DNA of 6,323 bases from an uncultured Eubacteriales bacterium. Lineage in GTDB: Bacteria > Bacillota > Clostridia > Peptostreptococcales > Anaerovoracaceae. Positions 1-6,095 of the stretch are shown here, piece after piece (the first letter of the stretch is position 1; each line of letters starts with the position of its first letter). A program made the position numbers and the translations under genes. The stretch lies in assembly GCA_902766185.1 (NCBI GenBank), contig CACXCQ010000228.1, positions 1 to 6,323 of the forward strand, given 5' to 3'. The notes under the pieces are model-generated. The model ran no database searches and was not told where the DNA came from. It saw only the letters and a program-made list of their open reading frames with translations.

Positions 1-836
1 AACGGGCACTGACCGGAAGTCAGGAGGAGACGGTGGTTCACGTGGGCCAGCGGGAGTATCAGGCAATGATCAGTCCTGTGCTGTCGGGCCAGAAGGTGAC
101 CGGAGTGACCATCCTCGTCCTGGATATGTCGGAGAAGAAAAAGGCGGAAGTGATGCGGCGGGAATTCACTGCCAATGTGAGCCACGAGCTGAAGACACCG
201 CTGCAGACCATATCCGGAAGCGCGGAGCTCCTGGCTGAAGGGTATGTGCAGCCCCAGCGGGTCCCGGAATTCGCGCAGAAGATCCACGACGAATCCCAGC
301 GGATGATCGCTCTGGTGGAAGACATCATCGAACTTTCCCGGCTGGACGAAGGAGGAACGGCGTTGGAGAAGGAAGAAGTCGACCTCTATGCCATCGCGGA
401 GATGACCGTGAGCAATCTGAGCCAGACAGCCGAGCAGGCCGATGTTGCGCTCGAGCTGGATGGGAGCTCTGTCATGATGGCGGGGATACCGAAGCTTCTG
501 GAAAGCATGACGTATAATCTCTGCGATAACGCGATCAAATACAACAAGCCGGGAGGTTCGGTAAAGGTCCGGGTCTCCTGCGACGGGAACGAAGCGTGCC
601 TGAGCGTTGCGGACGATGGGATCGGGATCCCGAAGGAGCATCAGGAACGGATCTTTGAACGGTTCTACCGCGTGGACAAAAGCCACTCGCGGGAGGTGGG
701 CGGCACCGGCCTGGGGCTTTCCCTGGTGAAGCACGCGGTGAAGGCGCACGGCGGAAACATATCGCTGGACAGCGCGCCGGGGAAAGGAACGGAGATCACG
801 GTAACACTCCCCCGTGTCAGAAATACTTTACACTGA
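1..836 (+). CDS. phoR: PhoR-like sensor histidine kinase, C-terminal part (5' end outside window)
   Basis: The reading frame is open from the first in-frame codon at 3, so the gene begins upstream; a GTG at 33 is not a convincing start. Counting from codon 3, the first ~45 residues look like the end of a PAS-type sensor domain (ending LDMSEKKKAE). The HisKA dimerisation domain follows, with the phospho-accepting His at about 61 in NVSHELKTPL. The HATPase_c domain has the N box (NLCDNAIKYN, Asn about 176), the G1 box DDGIGIP (about 204), the F box FERFYRVD and the G2 box GGTGLGLS (about 233). All catalytic motifs are intact. The kinase should autophosphorylate and pass phosphate to a PhoP/PhoB response regulator, probably encoded just upstream. 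Assignment to PhoR rather than another PAS-HisKA kinase rests on the C-terminal style, the adjacent phosphate symporter and the PhoP-box-like repeats at its 3' end. Histidine kinase is near certain; PhoR is likely. Confidence 0.85.
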   Translation, partial: RALTGSQEETVVHVGQREYQAMISPVLSGQKVTGVTILVLDMSEKKKAEVMRREFTANVSHELKTPLQTISGSAELLAEGYVQPQRVPEFAQKIHDESQRMIALVEDIIELSRLDEGGTALEKEEVDLYAIAEMTVSNLSQTAEQADVALELDGSSVMMAGIPKLLESMTYNLCDNAIKYNKPGGSVKVRVSCDGNEACLSVADDGIGIPKEHQERIFERFYRVDKSHSREVGGTGLGLSLVKHAVKAHGGNISLDSAPGKGTEITVTLPRVRNTLH

Positions 837-856
837 TTTTACATATTTGAGATAAT
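816..856 (+). promoter_or_regulatory. Candidate PhoP-box promoter of the Na/Pi symporter
   Basis: TTTACA occurs exactly at 827-832 and 838-843, 11 bp apart, with a weaker GTCAGA one turn upstream at 816-821. The Bacillus PhoP box is a TT(A/T/C)A(C/T)A direct repeat with 11-bp phasing, and both TTTACA copies fit it. An extended -10, TGAGATAAT, lies at 848-856, predicting transcription from about 863 and placing the repeats at roughly -47 to -20. The TTTACA at 827 can also serve as a -35 with an 18-bp spacer. A third exact TTTACA is at 861-866, near the predicted start site. The -35 and upstream box lie inside the last codons of the kinase gene. Transcription activated by PhoP~P under phosphate limitation is inferred from the pattern and neighbours. 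Confidence 0.55.
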
Positions 857-870
857 CGATTTTACAGAGG

Positions 871-918
871 ACCTCCATGATAGATGTGAAAGAACACATA
901 GATCATTGGAGGTTTTTT
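871..918 (+). promoter_or_regulatory. Terminator-like hairpin that sequesters the symporter ribosome binding site
   Basis: Bases 871-888 pair with 895-913 around the 6-nt loop 889-894 (AAAGAA). The pairing is 7 bp (871-877 with 907-913), a one-base bulge at 906, 4 bp (878-881 with 902-905), a tandem G-A mismatch (882-883 against 900-901), then 5 bp (884-888 with 895-899). The run 913-918 is six T's. The form is that of an intrinsic terminator, and it could end upstream kinase transcripts. Its 3' arm also contains GGAGG (908-912), the Shine-Dalgarno sequence for ATG 919, and its 5' arm covers the in-frame ATG at 877. It could act as terminator, translational switch or both. Confidence 0.55.
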
Positions 919-2709
919 ATGTCGATATTTGATGTACTTACGCTGGCCGGCGGACTGTGCCTGTTCCTGTTCGGAATGAACATCATGGGACAGGCGCTGG
1001 AGAGAAGAGCGGGTCCGGGCCTGCGTAATATGCTGGAACGGATGACGACGGGAAAGCTGTCCGGATTTCTGACCGGATGCGGGATCACGGCGGTGATCCA
1101 GAGCTCATCGGCAACCACCGTCATGGTGGTAGGCTTCGTCAATTCGGGACTGATGACGCTGAAGCAGGCGATCAACGTGATCATGGGATCCAACGTCGGA
1201 ACGACGGTTACCGCGTGGATCCTGAGCCTGAGCGGAGTCAGCAGCGACAGCGTATGGGTCCAGCTGCTGAAGCCATCGTCCTTCGTCCCGGTGATCGCCG
1301 TTCTGGGGATCATCCTGTTCATGTTCGTGGGAAAGGGAAAGCACAGAGACACAGGGATGATCCTGCTGGGCTTCGCCACGCTGATGTTCGGTATGGAGAC
1401 CATGTCATTCTCCGTATCCGGGCTGGCGGATATCCCTGCCTTCCGACAGCTGTTCCTGCTGTTCGAGAACCCACTGCTCGGCGTTCTTGCCGGTGCGGTC
1501 CTGACAGCGATCATCCAGTCCAGCTCTGCTTCCGTCGGAATCCTGCAGGCTCTGGCCATGACCGGTCAGGTGTCCTATGGGGCTGCGGTCCCGATCCTGA
1601 TGGGAGACAGTATAGGCACCTGCGTCACTGCGCTCCTTTCCTCGGTGGGCGCAAAGAAGGAAGCGAAGCGGGCTGCCATGGCGCACCTCTGCTTCAACGT
1701 CATCGGAGCGGCGGTCTGGATCACGGTATTCTGTGTCGTCCGGGCGTTAGTCCATCCTGTGATCCTCAGTGCTCCGGCATCCCTTTTGGGGATCGCCGTG
1801 GCGAACACCATGTTCAAGGTGCTGAGCACTGCGCTGCTTTTGCCGATGTCCGGACTTCTGGAGAAGCTCGTGACCTGGCTGGTTCCCGATAACGGTGAGG
1901 ACGCCGAAGAGGAAGCCGTGCCCGAACTGGACGAGAGGCTTCTGGCGACTCCATCTCTGGCTCTTTCCCGCTGTGAAGAGACCGCGGTGGAACTGGCAAG
2001 GGAGGCGGAGTCGGCGCTGGACAACAGTCTTCACGCCATAACCGGTATCTCAAAGGAACCGGACGACCCTGCTTTTGCGGCGCACGGAAGCGAACTGGAG
2101 CAAAGCATCCGCAAGGCGGAGGATCGTACGGATCTGCTGGAGGATGCCCTCGACTCCTTCCTGGTCAAGCTCAGCGCGAAGGATATCAGCGATGAGGATA
2201 ATGAATGGATCACTGCGATGCTGAAGATCGCAGGGGACTATGAGAGGATCGCTGACCACAGCATCAATCTGCTGGAGGCGGCGCAGAGGATGCAGGATGC
2301 GCACCTCACTTACACAGCGGAGGCGCAGCGTGAACTGGAGACCATTACAGCCGCTGTGCGTGAAGTCATGTCACTGTCCATGAAGGCGTTCAGCGAGCAT
2401 GATCTCGCTGCGGCAAGCAAGGTCGAGCCTCTGGAGCAGGTCGTCGATCTGCTGAAGGAGTCCCTGCGGGATAACCACATCAAGCGGATGAAGACCGGCA
2501 AGTGCAGTATGGAAGCCGGCATCATCTGGGCGGATATCCTTACGGATATGGAGAGGATCTCGGATCATTGTTCCAACATTGCAGGATGCATGATGGATCT
2601 GCAGGAGCATACCATGAACATTCACATCAATCAGCGCTATCAGAAGCAGTACAACGAGCAGTTCAAGGAGAGATTCGCCGAATACCGGAAGAAATACAGC
2701 ATGCAGTAG
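919..2709 (+). CDS. Na+/phosphate symporter with C-terminal PhoU-like domain
   Basis: This 596-residue protein belongs to the Na/Pi cotransporter family (NptA/YjbB type) and should import inorganic phosphate with sodium across the cytoplasmic membrane. The N-terminal ~330 residues are hydrophobic and contain the two inverted family repeats, each with the signature QSSSA (Gln61 in AVIQSSSATTV, Gln200 in AIIQSSSASVG). After an acidic linker around 335-350, the rest is a soluble helical PhoU-like domain with two DxERIxDH motifs (Asp440 and Asp543), the metal-binding signature of PhoU repeats. I chose ATG 919 because GGAGG at 908-912 is 6 nt away and MSIFDVLTLAGG is a typical family N-terminus. 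An in-frame ATG at 877, preceded by AGAGG at 866-870, would add 14 residues and is a real alternative. The gene follows the kinase by 82 bp and probably belongs to the same phosphate regulon. No truncation is visible. Confidence 0.9.
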   Translation: MSIFDVLTLAGGLCLFLFGMNIMGQALERRAGPGLRNMLERMTTGKLSGFLTGCGITAVIQSSSATTVMVVGFVNSGLMTLKQAINVIMGSNVGTTVTAWILSLSGVSSDSVWVQLLKPSSFVPVIAVLGIILFMFVGKGKHRDTGMILLGFATLMFGMETMSFSVSGLADIPAFRQLFLLFENPLLGVLAGAVLTAIIQSSSASVGILQALAMTGQVSYGAAVPILMGDSIGTCVTALLSSVGAKKEAKRAAMAHLCFNVIGAAVWITVFCVVRALVHPVILSAPASLLGIAVANTMFKVLSTALLLPMSGLLEKLVTWLVPDNGEDAEEEAVPELDERLLATPSLALSRCEETAVELAREAESALDNSLHAITGISKEPDDPAFAAHGSELEQSIRKAEDRTDLLEDALDSFLVKLSAKDISDEDNEWITAMLKIAGDYERIADHSINLLEAAQRMQDAHLTYTAEAQRELETITAAVREVMSLSMKAFSEHDLAAASKVEPLEQVVDLLKESLRDNHIKRMKTGKCSMEAGIIWADILTDMERISDHCSNIAGCMMDLQEHTMNIHINQRYQKQYNEQFKERFAEYRKKYSMQ

Positions 2710-2733
2710 CACGTGGGGAAGACAGAGGAGCAT

Positions 2734-3642
2734 CTATGATCTCATCGATTTCATGCTGATCCCTGCCAGGATCAGAACTGCTCCGATCATGCCGGAGACG
2801 CCCAGCGCGTCACCCATGAGGAGCCAGCCCAGAACAGCGGTGCTGAGTGGATTGATCGCGCAGATGATTCCCGCGACCTCTGAAGACAGGGGCTTCTGCG
2901 CAATGGGTTGAACGGTGAACCCGAAGGCGGTGCAAAGGACCGCCAGCGCCAGAAGCATGATCCACTCAGTCCCGCTCTGAGGAAGATGCGGCGTCTCGAA
3001 TAAGAACGATGCCGCTAAACCCAAAAGACCCATGAACCCGACATAAAGAATGCCGAGTGTCAGCGGGTCATATTTTTTTGAGATGCGGTCTGTGATAACG
3101 ATCGCTGCCGCGTAGGTCAGGGCGGCGACCATGCACAGGACCTCGCCCAGTCCGGGATGACCGCTTCCGGCCACGGCTGCGTCTGCCGAACCGTGAAGCA
3201 CGATCAGACCGATCCCGATGAATGTGATGACAGTGCTCAGGATGATCACAGGTTTGGGAAATCTGCGCAGCAGGACCGCCTCGATGACCGGGACGATGAC
3301 GATAGCGCTGTTCTCCAGAAAAGAGCAGGTCGAAGCGGTGGTGTACTGAAGGCCGATCAGCTCGGCGGCCATACACAGGAAATACACCCCGCCCAGCAGA
3401 AGTGACGCGTGGATCACACCGGGGTCCTTGCGGATATCCGCGATGACCTTGCGCGAGAACAGCAGAAAGAGGATGAGGAAAGCCAGGAAAAAACGTGTTC
3501 CCAGAAGGTTGAGGGGTTCCATGCTTCCCAGCAGGTGTTTTGAAAACAGGAAGGACGAGCCCCTGGCGATGCTCAGTGCAGCCATGAGCAGGCATCCGGT
3601 TCGAAAGCTTATGGTAAGATTCTGGTCGGTAATGTGCAGCAT
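2734..3642 (-). CDS. EamA/DMT-superfamily transporter
   Basis: This 302-residue, very hydrophobic protein has about ten predicted membrane segments in two EamA repeats (roughly 16-145 and 155-295), the normal size and layout for the 10-TMS drug/metabolite exporter family. Family-like features include LLGTRFFLAFL in the first repeat and AGIICAINPLSTAVLGWLLMGD near the end of the second. Such proteins usually export amino acids, metabolites or drugs; the substrate cannot be read from sequence. I chose the ATG at 3642 because AAGAGGA (complement of 3648-3654) lies 5 nt upstream and the predicted promoter leaves a ~29-nt leader. An ATG at 3663 would add 7 residues but has no Shine-Dalgarno and almost no leader. 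The gene diverges from a LysR regulator that probably controls it, and its stop is 24 bp from the symporter's stop on the opposite strand. Confidence 0.88.
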   Translation of the reverse strand: MLHITDQNLTISFRTGCLLMAALSIARGSSFLFSKHLLGSMEPLNLLGTRFFLAFLILFLLFSRKVIADIRKDPGVIHASLLLGGVYFLCMAAELIGLQYTTASTCSFLENSAIVIVPVIEAVLLRRFPKPVIILSTVITFIGIGLIVLHGSADAAVAGSGHPGLGEVLCMVAALTYAAAIVITDRISKKYDPLTLGILYVGFMGLLGLAASFLFETPHLPQSGTEWIMLLALAVLCTAFGFTVQPIAQKPLSSEVAGIICAINPLSTAVLGWLLMGDALGVSGMIGAVLILAGISMKSMRS

Positions 3643-3669
3643 TGGAGTCCTCTTCACTTTCATCGTTTC

Positions 3670-3698
3670 TTGACATTATTGTAGGTGCGATCTATTAT
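3670..3698 (+). promoter_or_regulatory. Candidate promoter of the LysR-family regulator gene
   Basis: A perfect TTGACA at 3670-3675 is followed after exactly 17 bp by TATTAT at 3693-3698 (5 of 6 to consensus). Transcription would begin near 3705, giving a ~55-nt leader. The -10 is covered by the first 12-bp repeat, which suits negative autoregulation, a common LysR-family trait. Confidence 0.6.
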
Positions 3699-3706
3699 TG
3701 AGTAAA
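3678..3706 (-). promoter_or_regulatory. Candidate promoter of the EamA transporter
   Basis: On the minus strand, TTTACT (complement of 3701-3706) and TACAAT (complement of 3678-3683) are separated by 17 bp, matching the -35/-10 consensus at 4 and 5 of 6 positions. Transcription would begin near 3671. The -35 is overlapped by one copy of the 12-bp repeat, and the whole element overlaps the oppositely directed LysR-gene promoter. Confidence 0.5.
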
Positions 3707-3736
3707 ACGAAAGATAATCAATGAATTATTGAGTAA
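3694..3736 (+). repeat. Pair of 12-bp direct repeats, candidate LysR-type operator
   Basis: ATTATTGAGTAA occurs exactly at 3694-3705 and again at 3725-3736, 31 bp apart (about three helical turns). Each contains a T-N11-A frame when extended two bases (3695/3707 and 3726/3738), and the second copy has short dyad arms TATT/AATA. Relative to the predicted exporter start near 3671, the copies centre near -29 and -60. This resembles the activation site and recognition site of LysR-family promoters. The adjacent LysR protein as binder is inferred. Confidence 0.55.
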
Positions 3737-3759
3737 TAGTCAAGGAAAGGGAAGGGCAC

Positions 3760-4632
3760 ATGGATACGGAACGGATCAGCGCTCTGCTGTGTACGATCGA
3801 AGAAAAAAGTCTCACCGCGGCCGCGGATAAGCTCGGGTATACGACATCGGGAGTCAGCAGAATGATGGCAGCTCTGGAGAAGGAGACGGGCTTCCCACTT
3901 CTGGTCCGGAGCCGGACCGGCGTGGTCCCCACCGAAGAGTGCCGCCAGCTTTTGCCCCTGATGCAGGAGATGCTTGTGCTGGCTGACCGGTACGACCAGC
4001 TGGCTGGTGAGCTGGTGGGACTGGCGCGGGGAACGATCCGAATCGGAACATCATACTATGCGTACTACGACTGGTTCGCCCGCCTGATCGCCGAATTCCG
4101 GCGGCGCTATCCGGGGATCGAGGTGCAGATCATCGAGGGCACCAGCACGGAACTGATCGGTGCCATGGAAGAGCATCGGGCGGATCTCTGCATCATCAGC
4201 CAAAGGCCGGGCGGGCATGACTGGATACCACTGAAGAAGGATGAGCTTCTGGCATGCCTTCCGGAAAAGCACCCGATGGCAAAGCGAAAGACTTTTCCGG
4301 TGACTGCCTTTGCGTCAGAGGATTTCATCGAACTGTACCCCGGCAAGGAGACGGACAACTCGCAGATGCTGCAAAAAAACGGCGTGACGCCGCGAATCAG
4401 GTATGCCACATCGGACAACTACGGCGCCTATGTGATGGTTGCCGCAGGACTGGGCGTTACCTGCACGAACGCCATCATCGGGGAATCCTTCAGGGAAGGC
4501 GTTCGGTATCTGCCGCTGTCGCCGAAACAGACCGTGGAGATCGGGATCGCGATTCCGAAGAAGAAGGGAATGTCGCCGGCAGCCAAACGGTTCGCGGAGT
4601 TCGCGCGGGAGCGGTTCGCGCACAATGAGTGA
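3760..4632 (+). CDS. LysR-family transcriptional regulator
   Basis: This 290-residue protein has the standard LysR layout. The N-terminal winged helix-turn-helix occupies about residues 1-60; SLTAAADKLGYTTSGVSRMMAALEKETG is spread over the helix-turn-helix, and FPLLVRSRTGVVPTEE matches the wing and its continuation. A linker helix follows, then a periplasmic-binding-protein-like effector domain from about 87, beginning with the typical LARGTIRIGTSYYA and containing CIISQRPGGHDW and AAGLGVTCTNAII. The length is at the short end of the family range. ATG 3760 is supported by AAAGGG at 3746-3751 and by the HTH starting immediately. It is transcribed away from the EamA exporter across a 117-bp gap containing overlapping promoters and a repeated operator-like element, so it probably controls the exporter and itself. 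The effector is unknown. Confidence 0.92.
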   Translation: MDTERISALLCTIEEKSLTAAADKLGYTTSGVSRMMAALEKETGFPLLVRSRTGVVPTEECRQLLPLMQEMLVLADRYDQLAGELVGLARGTIRIGTSYYAYYDWFARLIAEFRRRYPGIEVQIIEGTSTELIGAMEEHRADLCIISQRPGGHDWIPLKKDELLACLPEKHPMAKRKTFPVTAFASEDFIELYPGKETDNSQMLQKNGVTPRIRYATSDNYGAYVMVAAGLGVTCTNAIIGESFREGVRYLPLSPKQTVEIGIAIPKKKGMSPAAKRFAEFARERFAHNE

Positions 4633-4656
4633 GGCAGGCATCGCCCGAAACCGGTG

Positions 4657-4686
4657 TTGCCCGGAAACAGGGTTTTCGTATATACT
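4657..4686 (+). promoter_or_regulatory. Candidate promoter of the dynamin-like GTPase gene
   Basis: TTGCCC at 4657-4662 and TATACT at 4681-4686 are separated by 18 bp in the 99-bp gap after the LysR gene. The -35 is weak (4 of 6), the -10 good (5 of 6). The start site would be near 4693, giving a ~39-nt leader that carries the AGGAG at 4721-4725. Read-through from the LysR gene is also possible, as no clear terminator separates them. Confidence 0.45.
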
Positions 4687-4731
4687 CTTACATGGCGTAT
4701 GCCGCAGAGAGATTCAGAGCAGGAGATAAGG

Positions 4732-6012
4732 ATGGACATTATACAGAGAACGGAAGCGATCCTGAAAACACTGGAAGGCAGCGAACTCTGCACCCGGCAG
4801 GCAGGCCAGGTGCGGCAGCTGGTGGAACGCATGCAAAGGCTGGAAATGACGCTGGCTGTCATCGGTCAGTTCAAGCGGGGCAAGACGAGTCTGGTCAACC
4901 GGATACTGGAAGACGACGTTCTGCCGGTGGGGATCGTGCCCATCACGGCGGCGGTGACCCGGATCCGCTATCAGGAAGGCAGAACGAGTCGCTCCGCCCG
5001 GGTCTGGTTTCAGAATGGCCTCTGTGAGGAGGTCGATGCCGGGGATCTGCATAAGTACATCAGTGAACAGGAGAACCGGGACAACGAACGGGGAGTCGCC
5101 GAAGTCGAACTGTGCACCGACTCGGAATTCCTGAAGGATGGTCTGGTGCTGGTGGATACACCGGGAGTGGGGTCGGTACATGAGAACAACTCCAGGTCCG
5201 CCTATGACTTTGCCCGGGAAAGCGACGGCGTCATTTTCATGCTCTCCGTGGACAGCCCCATCAATCAGATCGAGATCGATTTCCTGAAGAACACGCGCCG
5301 GTTCGCGGGGAAATTCTATTTTGTCGTCAACAAGATCGACATCATCGATGAAGAAGAGCTGCAGGAGTATCTGGACTACTGCAATGCGCTGATCTGCAGC
5401 ATCATGGAGATCGAACCCGGAAGCGAAGAGGCCGGCGCCATTCGGCTGATCCCGGTCAGCGCGAAGAGAGACCGCGGTATCGACCAGCTGAAGGAGATGA
5501 TCCGCCAGGATCTGGTCCACAGCTCCCGGACTATTATGGAGGATTCCGCCTCCCACAAGCTGCAGGAGATCCTGAAGGACACCCGCCGCCAGATCAGCGA
5601 TTACCGGGAAGTCCTCAAGATGGCTCCCAACGTATTTCACCGCAGATTCCAGGATATGCACGAGGAACTGCAGAAGTGGGAAAAGAAATGTGAGGGACTG
5701 CCGGAGCATGCTCCCGATGGGAGCACGAAAACCTATCTGAGGGCGGACCTCAACGAAGAGAAGGCCCGTCTGTCAGAGAAGGTAAAGCAGCTCTTCGGGA
5801 TCGAGTATGTCTATGAAGTGAACCGGACAGAGGCCGGCCAGATCCTGAGCAGGGATGAGTACGCGGCGGAGCTGACCAATACCTGCCGGGAACTGGAGAA
5901 GACTATGGATACGATCTTCATGTACAAGGAAGAAAACGCGTACACCGTCGCGCGCAGGATCGAAGATCTGAACATCCTGCTGCATACGCTGGATCGGTAC
6001 ATGTTACAATAA
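4732..6012 (+). CDS. Dynamin-superfamily GTPase, compact form
   Basis: This 426-residue protein carries a complete dynamin-type GTPase domain: P-loop GQFKRGKTS (Gly45-Ser53, Lys51), switch-I threonine in VPITAAVT (about Thr72), G3 DTPG at 142-145, G4 NKID at 200-203 and a G5-like VSAK at 242-245. The pattern LPVGIVPITAAVT is typical of bacterial dynamin-like proteins. Residues after about 265 are charged and helical, resembling part of a stalk. I see no transmembrane segment or hydrophobic paddle, and the protein is shorter than most bacterial dynamins. I chose ATG 4732 because AGGAG at 4721-4725 is 6 nt upstream; the frame stays open back to an ATG at 4654, but that stretch holds the promoter. 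Bacterial dynamins remodel or protect membranes; the role here is unknown. The gene appears monocistronic and ends at a convergent terminator. Confidence 0.85.
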   Translation: MDIIQRTEAILKTLEGSELCTRQAGQVRQLVERMQRLEMTLAVIGQFKRGKTSLVNRILEDDVLPVGIVPITAAVTRIRYQEGRTSRSARVWFQNGLCEEVDAGDLHKYISEQENRDNERGVAEVELCTDSEFLKDGLVLVDTPGVGSVHENNSRSAYDFARESDGVIFMLSVDSPINQIEIDFLKNTRRFAGKFYFVVNKIDIIDEEELQEYLDYCNALICSIMEIEPGSEEAGAIRLIPVSAKRDRGIDQLKEMIRQDLVHSSRTIMEDSASHKLQEILKDTRRQISDYREVLKMAPNVFHRRFQDMHEELQKWEKKCEGLPEHAPDGSTKTYLRADLNEEKARLSEKVKQLFGIEYVYEVNRTEAGQILSRDEYAAELTNTCRELEKTMDTIFMYKEENAYTVARRIEDLNILLHTLDRYMLQ

Positions 6013-6050
6013 AAAAAAGCCCTGGGCCCTCTGCAATGAAGGGCAGTGGG
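6011..6050 (-). terminator. Intrinsic terminator of the methyltransferase gene
   Basis: Read on the minus strand, GCCCT (6044-6040) pairs with AGGGC (6030-6026) around a 9-nt loop. A 3x3 internal loop and an outer CCC/GGG (6050-6048 with 6022-6020) extend the stem, and eight T's follow at 6018-6011. A second AGGGC (6023-6019) directly before the T-tract offers an alternative pairing. No T-tract follows on the plus strand, so it mainly serves the methyltransferase gene. The T-tract overlaps the GTPase stop codon (6010-6012). Confidence 0.7.
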
Positions 6051-6095
6051 TCGAGCTATCTTTCAATCAATTATCTTCTTCCTTTAGTGGAGAAA

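Noticed and set aside
903..2034. Several open frames of 79-271 codons on both strands within the symporter gene
   Set aside because: The symporter frame carries the family motifs throughout; the others are low-complexity or Arg/Ser-rich shadow translations without family features.
2756..2775. Inverted repeat CTGATCC/GGATCAG as a terminator of the symporter gene
   Set aside because: The stem is only 7 bp, there is no T-tract on either strand, and it lies inside the EamA coding region.
3643..3663. Upstream ATG at 3663 as the start of the EamA transporter
   Set aside because: No Shine-Dalgarno and only ~8 nt from the predicted transcription start; ATG 3642 has AAGAGGA at good spacing.
4625..4729. 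Small frame of 34 codons starting at an ATG overlapping the LysR-gene stop and ending just before the GTPase start
   Set aside because: No well-placed ribosome binding site, Cys/Arg-rich unconvincing product, and the stretch contains the GTPase promoter.
4654..4731. N-terminal extension of the GTPase from ATG 4654
   Set aside because: No ribosome binding site, overlaps the candidate promoter, and ATG 4732 has AGGAG at 6 nt.
4714..5709. A 331-codon open frame on the minus strand opposite the GTPase gene
   Set aside because: It lies almost wholly antisense to a gene with intact GTPase motifs, shows no recognisable domain, and is the type of long antisense frame expected from biased codon use in GC-rich genes.
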